Shown: in pieces, positions 45,391 through 53,972 of the stretch | Position numbering within the stretch: position 1 is the stretch's first letter | How the letters are laid out: each line of letters begins with the position of its first letter | From: Carnobacterium jeotgali MS3 | GTDB lineage: Bacteria; Bacillota; Bacilli; Lactobacillales; Carnobacteriaceae | Assembly (NCBI RefSeq): GCF_000745125.1 | Contig: NZ_JQNF01000010.1 | Coordinates: 310,001 to 374,000, forward strand | Length of the DNA: 64,000 nucleotides | Direction of reading: 5' to 3' | The notes under the pieces: generated by a model | The model's input: the letters and a program-made list of their open reading frames with translations, nothing else | Told to the model about the DNA's origin: nothing | Database searches by the model: none | Made by a program: the position numbers and the translations under genes

Positions 45391-46638
45391 ATGACTGAAA
45401 AAAACAACTATTCAAAAGAAATTTATCATCTGTGCTCCTCATTTTATGACTTATCAAACTTAGCGATTCAATACATAGACAATGAAGGGAAAATCCTAGT
45501 CCAAATGATTCAACCACATTTTCCTGATGAAATCTTGTCCTCGACTAATGATTCTTTCCAAGAGGTAGAAAAACAATTACGGCAACAAAAGCCTGATTGT
45601 TGTTACTTTTTCATTACTAGCTTCCAATTAGAGTACATTGCAATCGGTTTATGGAAAGAAAAAGAATTTAAAGGCTCCATTTTAGTTGGACCTTTCCTTT
45701 CCACTACACCTAACTTAGAGTTCATTAATTACATCACTTCAATAAATCACCTGCCTCTTCATACTCGAAAAACACTGGCAAATTTCTATGAATCTTTGGT
45801 TATCGTACATTCTCAAGAACTGCACCATTTGAATGTCTTGCTAATTAATTTGTTCTCTCATCCTTATATCATGCCAGATCTACGTTCGTCTGAACCTGTA
45901 CAACCTACTTCTACTAGACGCGAAGTACGTTATAGGCAACAGAATGCACAACAACTTATTGAAGCACGATATCAATTTGAAAATACTTTAATGGAAGCTA
46001 TCTCTAAAGGAGACAGTACTCTAGCTGTAACAACTATGAATGATCACCAAGAATTGACCGACTTTTCAAGTCGCAATACTGCTGATCCTGTTCGAGCATA
46101 TAAAAATATTTTAGTTACTTTGAATACACTCAGTCGTAAAGCAGCTGAGAAAGGTGGCGTGCACCCTATTTATTTGGATAGTATCTCTGAAAAATTCGCT
46201 CTTATGATTGAGCGTACCAAGGATTTACCAAGTTTATCTGAGATTAGTCGAGTACTCTTAACCGAGTACAGTGAAAGTATCTGGCTATATTCCAATCCAG
46301 AATACAGCACTATTGTCAAAAAAGCGATTCATTACATTTTATTGCACATTGATTATCCTTTAACTTTAGAAGAAATCGCCAGGAATATTTATGTCAATCC
46401 AGCTCACTTATCGCGTAAATTCAAAGGCGAAACGCAGATGACTCCTACCCAATTTATCCATTTAAAAAAAGTAGAAGAAGCAAAACTTCATCTTGAAAAA
46501 GGGCATTTAGCCATCACTGAGATAGCTTTACTCGTCGGCTTTAATGATCCAAATTACTTTGGTAAGGTCTTTAAAAAGGTAACCGGCATGACCCCCTCTC
46601 AATTCATTAGGAGTACAAAAAAAACGCTTAAGAGGTAA
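45391..46638 (+). CDS. AraC-family regulator divergent from uidA
   Basis: 415 residues: N-terminal sensor domain (about 1-180) not assigned to a known ligand family, and C-terminal AraC HTH (about 320-412; LTLEEIARNIYVNPAHLSRKFK and ITEIALLVGFNDPNYFGKVFKK). I start it at ATG 45391 with GGAGGTG upstream; a TTG 15 bases earlier is part of the ribosome site. It is likely an activator of uidA. A full-length paralogue with the same architecture (VGPFLS/IGPFIS block, VRAYKN/LRTYKN) is encoded at 55833-57047 beside the second GH3 gene. Confidence 0.88.
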   Translation: MTEKNNYSKEIYHLCSSFYDLSNLAIQYIDNEGKILVQMIQPHFPDEILSSTNDSFQEVEKQLRQQKPDCCYFFITSFQLEYIAIGLWKEKEFKGSILVGPFLSTTPNLEFINYITSINHLPLHTRKTLANFYESLVIVHSQELHHLNVLLINLFSHPYIMPDLRSSEPVQPTSTRREVRYRQQNAQQLIEARYQFENTLMEAISKGDSTLAVTTMNDHQELTDFSSRNTADPVRAYKNILVTLNTLSRKAAEKGGVHPIYLDSISEKFALMIERTKDLPSLSEISRVLLTEYSESIWLYSNPEYSTIVKKAIHYILLHIDYPLTLEEIARNIYVNPAHLSRKFKGETQMTPTQFIHLKKVEEAKLHLEKGHLAITEIALLVGFNDPNYFGKVFKKVTGMTPSQFIRSTKKTLKR

Positions 46639-46673
46639 TGCCTAATAATGATCGTTAAGAGTAATTTAAAGCA

Positions 46674-46708
46674 AAAAAAGAACTGCTGAAACGCTGCAGT
46701 TCTTTTTT
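46674..46708. terminator. Bidirectional terminator
   Basis: A 13-bp stem (AAAAAAGAACTGC with GCAGTTCTTTTTT) between the AraC gene and the convergent YkvA gene. Confidence 0.85.
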
Positions 46709-46725
46709 ACTATCGTTTAGTAAAC

Positions 46726-47007
46726 TTAAACTCTTTCTGCTTCTTTTCTTACTTGCGCAGGATTTGTTTGGGTATCATCTGAAAGTAATTTATTAGCAAC
46801 TAGTAAAAGAATCGGTAAAATAACGTCATCTGCATACCCAACTACTGGAATAAAGTCGGGAACAAAATCGATTGGACTAATAATATAGAGAATAATCCCT
46901 GCTACCATTAGTTTCTTTTTTCCGCTTGTTTTTGTATTAAATAACGAAAGGATCAGCGACTTTACTTGTGACATTGGGGTCTTAGTTTGCTTTGTTTTCA
47001 TTTTCAT
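46726..47007 (-). CDS. YkvA/DUF1232 small membrane protein
   Basis: 93 residues with the family core IISPIDFVPDFIPVVGYADDVI (about 44-65; PxDFxPDxIPVxGxxDD) and a following hydrophobic stretch. Function in the family is not known. SD GGAGGTC before ATG 47007. It stands 108 bases from the VIT-type transporter gene and is probably separate. Confidence 0.85.
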   Translation of the reverse strand: MKMKTKQTKTPMSQVKSLILSLFNTKTSGKKKLMVAGIILYIISPIDFVPDFIPVVGYADDVILPILLLVANKLLSDDTQTNPAQVRKEAERV

Positions 47008-47114
47008 TTTTTATGACCTCCGTTTAATTTAACTACAGTTAGTATAGCTGCAATTCCCTTAAAATGTATCGGTCTAAAGCATGATTTTTTAACGTATCAC
47101 ATTAAGCCATCTAT

Positions 47115-47822
47115 TTAAATACTTCCTAAAATAACACCAACACCATAAGCCACCAAGGCTGCCAAACCACCAATTACTAACATTTCAAAGCCAGATTTCA
47201 ACCAGTTCGATTGTGTAATTTTTGATTTTGCTGCACCTAGAATAAACAAAGTCATCCCTGTAAGTAATGCAGCAATATAAAAAGCGTTTTGCAATAAACC
47301 AGGTATATACATAGATAATACGTAGATTAAAAGAGGCACTACGCCAAAGACACTAAATGATAAAAAAGTTACTATTGCATTTTTCAAAGGTGAATCCTCT
47401 GTAGTACTAGAGCCATATTCCATTTTCATAATTTGGTTCACAAATGGTTCTTCGTATTTTGCTAGAGTGGTTACTAATAAATTAGCATCTTGTTCATCAA
47501 TCCCTTGTTCGGTTAAAGAAGCCTTTATCTGCTCTGCTTCTTGTTCTGGATTTTCCATTATAGCAATCTGTTTTTTATGACGTACCGTTTTTTCATATTC
47601 ATTTTGCGATTTTGTTGAAAGAAAATCTCCTACTGCCATTGAAAATCCATCAGCCAGTAAGTTTGAAAAACCTAAAATCAACACAACTTTAAAGGATAAT
47701 TCTCCACCAACACTTCCTGCTACTACAGCAAATGTTGTTATGATGCCATCTAATCCTCCATAAACGATACTTTTAATGTACTTTCCTTTACTATTATGAA
47801 CTATTTTTTCCGGTTGATTCAT
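47115..47822 (-). CDS. VIT1/CCC1-family iron/manganese transporter
   Basis: 235 residues: five membrane helices with the signature [19 protein letters not shown] (helix 1) and [22 protein letters not shown] (helix 2 into the metal-binding cytoplasmic loop, about 55-80), then a helical loop with Glu-rich segments ([21 protein letters not shown]). VIT1/CCC1 proteins move Fe2+ or Mn2+ out of the cytosol. I chose ATG 47822, seven bases from GGAGG, over ATG 47828. It is followed upstream on this strand by a small membrane gene. Confidence 0.88.
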   Translation of the reverse strand: MNQPEKIVHNSKGKYIKSIVYGGLDGIITTFAVVAGSVGGELSFKVVLILGFSNLLADGFSMAVGDFLSTKSQNEYEKTVRHKKQIAIMENPEQEAEQIKASLTEQGIDEQDANLLVTTLAKYEEPFVNQIMKMEYGSSTTEDSPLKNAIVTFLSFSVFGVVPLLIYVLSMYIPGLLQNAFYIAALLTGMTLFILGAAKSKITQSNWLKSGFEMLVIGGLAALVAYGVGVILGSI

Positions 47823-47900
47823 TTTCATTCCTCCTTAAGCTCAGTCAACAAAAGAAATAGTTGAAGGAATACACCAATTTCTTTTCCGAGTTCTTTTTAT

Positions 47901-48185
47901 TTAATTTCCCATACTAAAAGTGATGCGTTCTATCACCCCTAGAGTTAAAATTAAAAGGAGTAAACTAAACGATAAAAGAAAGATTCCAACTAAGAGATAG
48001 TTGCCTTTCTTTTGGACTACACTATCTTTAATCGAAAAAGCTACTATCAATAGACCTATACAGCTTATCCCGATTGATCCAATCTTTTCTAAGTCAGTAA
48101 TGGTTGAGAAAAACAAACCATGCATTAGTAAGAAAAACTGGATGCACAAGAAAACTATTTTAGCATTATCCAATCTTTTGCTCAT
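47901..48185 (-). CDS. Small three-helix membrane protein, unknown
   Basis: 94 residues with three predicted membrane helices (about 10-27, 34-53, 66-88). Not recognised. ATG 48185 is the clear start: AAGGAGG six bases upstream; a codon 57 bases earlier is discarded. It may be co-transcribed with the VIT-type gene, 78 bases downstream. Confidence 0.6.
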   Translation of the reverse strand: MSKRLDNAKIVFLCIQFFLLMHGLFFSTITDLEKIGSIGISCIGLLIVAFSIKDSVVQKKGNYLLVGIFLLSFSLLLLILTLGVIERITFSMGN

Positions 48186-48394
48186 ATCATTCCTCCTTAA
48201 ACAAATCACACTGCATGTGAATAATATAACAACATCTAACATTCATTACAATACTTAATTTAATAAAACAAACATGCATTATTTATCTTTTTTTAAAAAA
48301 GTTTGTTCATTAAGTTCAATTTTAAACGGTATTATTATCACATAAATAGAATAAAAAAAGTCACTCCATCAGTTTTCTTACTTCTTAATAAGAT

Positions 48395-49045
48395 TTATTC
48401 TGGACTGACCATTACATTTTTTTCTACCCATACCTCTTCATTGGAATTTTTTATAATCACATCAAATAGTTTCCTGTAAGGATGCATAAATAGTTCATAT
48501 TGGATGCGGCGTTGTTTATGAGACTCTAATAAAACATTTATATCCGTACCTCTTTCCAAAACATCTCTTCCAACTCTTCTTCTTAGCTCTGTTTCATCAT
48601 CCGTATAAAAATAAATGTTCAAATCAATTAATTCAGGATCAATAAACGCCACGCTCATTCCTTCTATAATGGTAACTTTTTTAGGAGAAATGAGTTCACT
48701 TTTACTATAAAAAGTATCTATCGTGTAGAAATCTAACCCAGATTTGACCATTCGAATATCTCTTTCTAGGGACACTATATGATGAGCATCTGGATGGCAA
48801 GCAGTCATTTTCGACTGATAATATTTATTTTGATAACCATACTGGATCATAGTGTATTGTCGTAATTGCGATGTGATTATATAGGGATCTGTGTTAATAT
48901 GCGATACTTCATTTAACCCTATCAAATGTGCAAGTTTAGTAGCAAAATTCGTTTTCCCTGCAGCACCATGACCTGATATGGCAATAATCACCGGTTTATC
49001 CGATTTATGTATCCAGTTTAGGACTTCATTAAGGATATTATTCAT
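48395..49045 (-). CDS. Uridine-kinase-like P-loop NTPase
   Basis: 216 residues. The Walker A GHGAAGKTNFA (about 25-34) opens a nucleoside-kinase-type domain; INTDPYI corresponds to the DxxY/F substrate site of uridine kinases, VTIIEGMSVAF is the Walker B-like strand, and RRRVGRDVLERG is the lid (Arg-rich) segment. The substrate could be uridine or another small alcohol (pantothenate and phosphoribulokinase relatives share the fold). It is a single gene with SD AAGGTGG before ATG 49045. Confidence 0.75.
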   Translation of the reverse strand: MNNILNEVLNWIHKSDKPVIIAISGHGAAGKTNFATKLAHLIGLNEVSHINTDPYIITSQLRQYTMIQYGYQNKYYQSKMTACHPDAHHIVSLERDIRMVKSGLDFYTIDTFYSKSELISPKKVTIIEGMSVAFIDPELIDLNIYFYTDDETELRRRVGRDVLERGTDINVLLESHKQRRIQYELFMHPYRKLFDVIIKNSNEEVWVEKNVMVSPE

Positions 49046-49282
49046 TTTCCACCTTTTTCTATTTAATTTTTTTTAACGTTTAACGATTTAATCATCTATT
49101 ATAGAAATTACTTTATTTTACCATTAAAGAAAACGCTTTACTTGTAACTTTTCATTTCATGCTGGAAAAATAACTACCTTTATGTAAAATAAAAAAAGCA
49201 ATACAGTCATTTAAAATGAACCTCTACTGCTTTACAGTTTATTGAATTGTGAAGTTAGTTCAGCATTACTTTTTAGTGTAGT

Positions 49283-49705
49283 CTACAGTGGTTTACTATT
49301 ATACCAGTCGGCTGAATCAAGAAATGCTAAATTATTTTTTTGCCATTTTATACCGGCTATCATTTTATTTGATTTAAACGTTAATTTCTTTTCACCTCTA
49401 ACTTTCAAAACTATTTTGTACTCTATCAATCCTTTTTTAATTCTAAGGTACTCTATGTCTTCATAAGGAAACCGAATATGATTACCTGAAAATTGACCCA
49501 TCATTGTTAAGCCAACTAACGTGATCTCTTCTGAAGAAAAGAACAATAAGTAGTATTGCATATCTACAAAAGATGCTAACGCTCCATAAGTAAAGCTAGA
49601 CATAATCCCTGGTTCTGTATACCCATAAACAAAATTTTGAGACACTGGAATATCAAGTGGTTCCATATAAGTTTCAATATTCTCTATTTTCATTGCTTCA
49701 TTCAC
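49283..49705 (-). CDS. Protein of unknown function, possible PH-like domain
   Basis: 140 residues, soluble. Beta-rich C-terminal half (HIRFPYEDIEYLRIKKGLI, EYKIVLKVRGEKKLTFKSN) resembles YdcF/PH-like phosphoinositide-fold proteins that convert an input to a basic sheet. No family is recognised. Start choice: GTG 49705, nine bases from AAAGGGG; the first ATG is at 49693 and is an alternative. No neighbour gives a clue. Confidence 0.45.
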   Translation of the reverse strand: MNEAMKIENIETYMEPLDIPVSQNFVYGYTEPGIMSSFTYGALASFVDMQYYLLFFSSEEITLVGLTMMGQFSGNHIRFPYEDIEYLRIKKGLIEYKIVLKVRGEKKLTFKSNKMIAGIKWQKNNLAFLDSADWYNSKPL

Positions 49706-49714
49706 TACCAACAA

Positions 49715-50000
49715 CCCCTTTTTACCATCTTATCTAACTCAGATAGAAAAAGAAAATAATAATCTTTTTCCTGTTAACTATCTTATTCATCAGCACTAAG
49801 AATCTATAAAACAACATACAAAAAAATGCCCATGATCATAAAATAAATAGCTCAAAAAAAATATCCGGTACACGATGCTTTTTACAAAACGCTGTACATC
49901 ATTCTTTTTTGGATTATAGTACACATCAAGAACAGAGCCGCGTGAAAACTTAAAAAAGAGCTAGCACACCAAAATAGGCGTACTAGCTCTTTTATCTTAT
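49715..50000. other. Gene-free stretch before etfA
   Basis: No ORF with a ribosome site. It contains an imperfect GTACACGATGC..GCTGTAC inverted repeat at about 49869-49897, and the etfA terminator at its end. Confidence 0.4.
49952..49996 (-). terminator. Terminator of the acd-etfBA operon
   Basis: Stem AAAAGAGCTAG (49954-49964) with CTAGCTCTTTT (49983-49993), T-rich on the minus strand, about 55 bases beyond the etfA stop. Confidence 0.8.
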
Positions 50001-50048
50001 CTAGTTTTACTTCTTATTACTTAAATTCTTTTCCTCTAAAACAGGCAA

Positions 50049-51017
50049 CTATTGAATAACTTTTAAAAATTCTTTTAAGAAGTCAGCTGAATTTCCAACA
50101 TAACTAAAATCTGAGTAGTTAAAAATAGGTGCTTCTGAATCTTTATTAACAGAGATGACTAGTTCAGCATTTTCTATCCCGGTTGTATACTGCACAGCTC
50201 CATGGATACCCAAATTAATCAATATTTTAGGCGCAATCGTATTTCCAGATTGTCCAATTTGATCTTCACCACTAAATCTAGGATGATCTGTCAAAGGACG
50301 TGTTACGCCGATTTTAGCACCTAATTTGCGAGCAAGTTCTTCCGCCAAAGCAAGTTCTTTATCATCTATAGAACCGCGTCCTAATGCAATAACTCGATCA
50401 GCATTAGCGATACTATCGCTTTTAGAAATCAGCGGTGTTTCTTCTATAATTTTCACACGTGCTGCTTCTTTAAATGTTAAATCATTTATTTCAGTCACCT
50501 CAACTGTTTTACTGCTACTTTTCTTAGCTTCAAATGTATTTGGTCTTACAGAAGCCATTTGAGGACGGTGGTTAGGACTGATAATTTCACACATGATATT
50601 ATCTCCATATGATGGTTTTGTTTGAACCAACAAGTCACTGTCAAATGATAAGTCTAAACAGTCTGAAGTCAAACCCGTATTTAACTTTGCTTGCAATCGA
50701 GGTGCAATTGAGCGGCCAACAACTGTTGCACCGAAAAGGATGCTATTTGGTTGACGTCGTTCTGCTAATTCTGCCATTAAACTGGCAATTTCAGAATCCA
50801 TCGCATTTTCCAAACGATTGTCTTTTACAACAATGATTTCATCAGGACCATATTCTTTGATAGCTTCTTCCAGTTTTTGGTCTTCTGATTCAAATAAAAT
50901 TACAACAACCTTTTTATCGCCTGCAATCTCATTTGCTTTAGTTATTAATTGATAGGTAACCGGCTGGATGATCCCTACATGTTTTTCTGCATATACCCAA
51001 ATTTCTTGGCTAGTCAT
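50049..51017 (-). CDS. etfA: Electron transfer flavoprotein, alpha subunit
   Basis: 322 residues. N-terminal alpha/beta domain (IWVYAEKHVGIIQPVTYQLI) and C-terminal FAD-binding domain with GQSGNTIAPKILINLGIHGAVQYTTGIE (blocks at about 250-277; Gln-Ser-Gly and the Tyr-Thr-x-Gly FAD contacts) and SEAPIFNYSDFSYVGNSADF. It accepts electrons from acyl-CoA dehydrogenase together with EtfB. ATG 51017 follows AGAGAGG; a TTG nine bases earlier overlaps the ribosome site. It is last gene of acd-etfB-etfA, 15 bases after etfB. Confidence 0.93.
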   Translation of the reverse strand: MTSQEIWVYAEKHVGIIQPVTYQLITKANEIAGDKKVVVILFESEDQKLEEAIKEYGPDEIIVVKDNRLENAMDSEIASLMAELAERRQPNSILFGATVVGRSIAPRLQAKLNTGLTSDCLDLSFDSDLLVQTKPSYGDNIMCEIISPNHRPQMASVRPNTFEAKKSSSKTVEVTEINDLTFKEAARVKIIEETPLISKSDSIANADRVIALGRGSIDDKELALAEELARKLGAKIGVTRPLTDHPRFSGEDQIGQSGNTIAPKILINLGIHGAVQYTTGIENAELVISVNKDSEAPIFNYSDFSYVGNSADFLKEFLKVIQ

Positions 51018-51032
51018 TTTTCTCAACCTCTC

Positions 51033-51827
51033 TTAGAGTAAATTAGTGGCTCTTAATTGTATTAATAATTCACGAACAGCTTCATCAGCCGATCCTTTAA
51101 GGAACGTTGTTGCTTTTGCTTCTTTTTCCGGTGCCCATACACTACGGACAACAGTGGGAGAACCCTTCAAACCAATTCTATCAGCATCAACAGGCAAGCT
51201 GTTTTCATCCCAAATACGAATGGTTTTCTTATAACTTTGTTGAATATTACGAGGCGTTGGGTAACGTGGTTCGTTCATTTCGCTACGAACCGTTACAACT
51301 GCTGGCAATTGGAATTCAATTTTTTGTTGCATGTTTTCTAACAAACGAGTTGCAGTCATAGAATTTTTAGTATGACTATGTAACTCACTGACAAATGTAA
51401 TTTGTGGCCAGTCTAAAAATTCAGATACGATTGGACCAACTTGACTAGTATCTGCATCGACCGATTGGCGACCGAATAAGACTAGGTCTACATTGCCTAA
51501 TTCTTTAATAGCTTGCGCTAAAACATATCCTGTTGCTAGTGTATCTGCTCCACCAAATTGACGAGAACTTAACAGCACGGCATCGTCACATCCCATAGCT
51601 AATCCTTGGCGCAAAGTCATTTCAAAATCTGGAGGTCCCATAGATAGAAGTGTAATTTCGCCACCCCATTCTTCTTTTAATCGAAGAGCTGCCTCTATGG
51701 CATTTTTATCATAAGGGTTCATAACTCCTGCTTCTCCAGAACGAACAAGGTTTTTAGTAACTGGATCAATTTTCAAATTATTAGAAACTGGCACTTGTTT
51801 AATACATACTACAATTTTTAAGCTCAT
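51033..51827 (-). CDS. etfB: Electron transfer flavoprotein, beta subunit
   Basis: 264 residues. Starts with KIVVCIKQVPVSNNLKIDP, the EtfB N-terminus; MNPYDKNAIEAALRLKE, LSMGPPDFEMTLRQGLAMGCDDAVLLSSRQFGGADTLATGYVLA (blocks) and LFGRQSVDADTSQVGPIVSEFL are the AMP/FAD-binding loops. Partner of EtfA. The DxDT..QVG loop is common to EtfB of both normal and bifurcating types, so bifurcation cannot be decided. It lies 5 bases after acd. Confidence 0.93.
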   Translation of the reverse strand: MSLKIVVCIKQVPVSNNLKIDPVTKNLVRSGEAGVMNPYDKNAIEAALRLKEEWGGEITLLSMGPPDFEMTLRQGLAMGCDDAVLLSSRQFGGADTLATGYVLAQAIKELGNVDLVLFGRQSVDADTSQVGPIVSEFLDWPQITFVSELHSHTKNSMTATRLLENMQQKIEFQLPAVVTVRSEMNEPRYPTPRNIQQSYKKTIRIWDENSLPVDADRIGLKGSPTVVRSVWAPEKEAKATTFLKGSADEAVRELLIQLRATNLL

Positions 51828-51832
51828 TGGAC

Positions 51833-52963
51833 TTATTCCTCTCTCTCATTCACAACTTCTTTAGCTATTTCAATCATCATTTTTTCTAGTGACCCTTCGG
51901 CAAGTTGTAACGCACGAGCATCACGAATTAAATGTTCTACGGGATACTCACGACTATACCCATATCCACCTAATACTTGCAAAGCATGATCAGCAGCAAT
52001 AACGGCAGCACGACTTCCGTATGATTTCGCCATAGTAGATACTTTAGCGTAAGATTTACCTTCTATTTTCAACTTAGCTGCTTCTTGATAGAGTAGCTGT
52101 GCGTTTTCTTTTGCAATAGCAATTTCAGTGATTTTCGTTTGAATAGAATGTAATTGGATAATCGGTGTATCAATTGCATCACGTTTTTTTGCGTAATCAA
52201 CCGCAATAGTCAACGCATGTTCTGTAATTCCAGCTGCGATTGCTCCCATTGAAATACGAGCATCATAGTGAGCATTATCGCCTATTTCCACACCTTGTCC
52301 TATTTTACCTAGCAAGTGCTCTTCAGTAACTGTTACGTTTTCTAAGAAGATTTCTCCTACAGGCGTTCCAGTCATACCAATGAATTCTTCTCTTTTACCA
52401 TGTTTAAATCCAGGCATGTCTTCATCGACAAGGAAACATGATAATTCGTTTGGCGCAGTTTTTAAGAGTACACAGTACACTTGAGCTAAGCCACCATTGG
52501 TAATCATTGTTTTATTTCCGTTTAAGATCCATTTATCTCCATCTTTCACGGCACTAGCTGTGAAGCCCATTACATTAGATCCACCTTGTGGTTCTGTTGA
52601 AGAAAATCCAAAGACACGGTGGTTTGCTTGAGGCAAATATTTTTCTTTTAATTCAGGTGTTGCATATTTCATTACTTGATCAACCGTTTTATAATGTCCT
52701 TCTAAAGTAAATGCTACACTCGCATTTCGAACAGCAAAATCATATACCGTTTGCGAACTAGCAATAACATCAAATCCGGCTCCACCGTATTCTTCTGGTA
52801 TGGTCAAGCCTAAAAATCCTGTTTTAACAAGTTTATTCCATAGGCTTTCAGGATAGTTTCTTTCTTTATCTATCAACATATCTAATGGTTTTACCTCTTT
52901 ATCAGCAAAATCAGTCACCATCTGATGCAACATTACTTGAGGCTGTGTTAATTTTATACTCAT
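51833..52963 (-). CDS. Acyl-CoA dehydrogenase
   Basis: 376-residue acyl-CoA dehydrogenase with FAD. Motifs: FGLSTEPQGGSN-type FAD/substrate loop (here FGFSSTEPQGGSNVMGFTAS), WILNGNKTMITNGGLA, and the C-terminal catalytic Glu356 in QLAEGSLEKMM (equivalent to the short-chain class). Glu is in the EG position of SCAD/butyryl-CoA dehydrogenases. I start it at ATG 52963, with GGGAGTG upstream. The TTG in frame 21 bases earlier is not needed. No thiolase, enoyl-CoA hydratase or CoA-transferase adjoins, so the physiological substrate is unclear. Confidence 0.92.
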   Translation of the reverse strand: MSIKLTQPQVMLHQMVTDFADKEVKPLDMLIDKERNYPESLWNKLVKTGFLGLTIPEEYGGAGFDVIASSQTVYDFAVRNASVAFTLEGHYKTVDQVMKYATPELKEKYLPQANHRVFGFSSTEPQGGSNVMGFTASAVKDGDKWILNGNKTMITNGGLAQVYCVLLKTAPNELSCFLVDEDMPGFKHGKREEFIGMTGTPVGEIFLENVTVTEEHLLGKIGQGVEIGDNAHYDARISMGAIAAGITEHALTIAVDYAKKRDAIDTPIIQLHSIQTKITEIAIAKENAQLLYQEAAKLKIEGKSYAKVSTMAKSYGSRAAVIAADHALQVLGGYGYSREYPVEHLIRDARALQLAEGSLEKMMIEIAKEVVNEREE

Positions 52964-53021
52964 TTTTACACTCCCTTTGTTCAATTATGCACAAAAAATA
53001 AAACAACTATTTAACAAATTG

Positions 53022-53065
53022 ATTATAGTCTATTATTTTTTCAATAGACTTGATTTAAATCAAGT
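53022..53065 (-). promoter_or_regulatory. FNR-type box and promoter of acd-etfBA
   Basis: TTGATTTAAATCAA (53050-53063, perfect; extended palindrome 53048-53065) matches TTGATNNNNATCAA. On the minus strand TATAAT lies at 53027-53022 with no -35. The box is centred 41.5 bp upstream of the predicted start (53015), the class II activator position. Confidence 0.8.
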
Positions 53066-53097
53066 ACATTCTAATTAATATTGCTAATGAACTCTTT

Positions 53098-53103
53098 TAT
53101 AAT
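53098..53103 (+). promoter_or_regulatory. Probable -10 of the Crp/Fnr gene
   Basis: TATAAT at 53098-53103 with TTAATA at 53075-53080 (17-bp spacer). The FNR box is centred about 53.5 bp upstream of the predicted start, so the same site could also affect this gene. Confidence 0.5.
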
Positions 53104-53161
53104 TCATAAGAAACTGGTAAACTGTAAACGTATTATGAGGAAGTATTGAGGAGATTACAAG

Positions 53162-53860
53162 ATGACTAAACGATGTTTAAATTCTGAGCAACAGAATAGT
53201 ACTTGTCAAAAAACAGGAGATATTTGCATAGATTCTATCCCATTATTTCAATCTTTAGCACCCATACAAAAGAAAAGAATTCATTCCCTAATCCAGTCTA
53301 AACACTACTCTCGCGGTGAAACCATCTATCGTCCTGGAGAAACTGCGGACTCCCTTTATGTCTTGAGAAGCGGGAAAATACGTGTATACCGATTATCCGA
53401 TTCCGGAAAAGAACAATTGATTCGAATTGTCTATCCAGGAGAATTTACTGGAGAATTAGCGTTATTCAAAAAAGGCATTTACGAAGCATTTACGGAAGCG
53501 TTAACAGATTGTTCTATTTGTGCAATTAAGCATACTGATTTCAGAGAATTACTCCTCCAATACCCACTAATAGCTGTCGAGATGTTAGCTACTATTTCGA
53601 ACAGATTGGGAATGTCTGAGCAACAAACCGCTTGGGCTACTACTGAAACCGTAAGAAATAGATTGCTACATTTTTTAATCAGTTTAGTTGACTCCAAAGA
53701 AAATGAACCTATTATTGAATTAAAGATGGCTAAAAAAGATTTAGCTTCTTATTTAGGAACCACTTCCGAATCTTTAAGTCGAGAACTTGCCCATTTAGAG
53801 AAAGAACACGTTATTCAAGAAATTTCTTATGGAAAAATCAAATTATTTAAATTAGACTAA
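53162..53860 (+). CDS. Crp/Fnr-family regulator, cysteine-bearing (FNR/FLP-like)
   Basis: 232 residues: cyclic-nucleotide-type beta-roll (about 30-125, FQSLAPIQKKRIHSL, GETIYRPGETADSLYVL) and HTH (about 180-228, KKDLASYLGTTSESLSRELAHLE). Cys at 5, 15 and 22 in the N-terminus and at 117 and 120 (DCSIC). Bacterial FNR uses N-terminal Cys plus a central Cys for a [4Fe-4S] cluster; the spacing here differs, so either a cluster or a thiol switch is possible. The recognition helix TSESLSRELA contains E..SR, which in FNR/CRP reads TTGAT-type sites. SD GAGGAG before ATG 53162. Confidence 0.88.
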   Translation: MTKRCLNSEQQNSTCQKTGDICIDSIPLFQSLAPIQKKRIHSLIQSKHYSRGETIYRPGETADSLYVLRSGKIRVYRLSDSGKEQLIRIVYPGEFTGELALFKKGIYEAFTEALTDCSICAIKHTDFRELLLQYPLIAVEMLATISNRLGMSEQQTAWATTETVRNRLLHFLISLVDSKENEPIIELKMAKKDLASYLGTTSESLSRELAHLEKEHVIQEISYGKIKLFKLD

Positions 53861-53920
53861 CACTAACGATTTGCATTTTAGTCCGTCCTTGGTTTTGAAG
53901 ATAACTTATTTTATACATTA

Positions 53921-53960
53921 AAAAGAGCAGTACCTCAAAATAATGAGGTGCTGCTCTTTA
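53921..53960. terminator. Bidirectional terminator
   Basis: Stem AAAGAGCAGTACCTCA with TGAGGTGCTGCTCTTT between convergent genes. Confidence 0.85.
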
Positions 53961-53972
53961 CTTTACACTATC

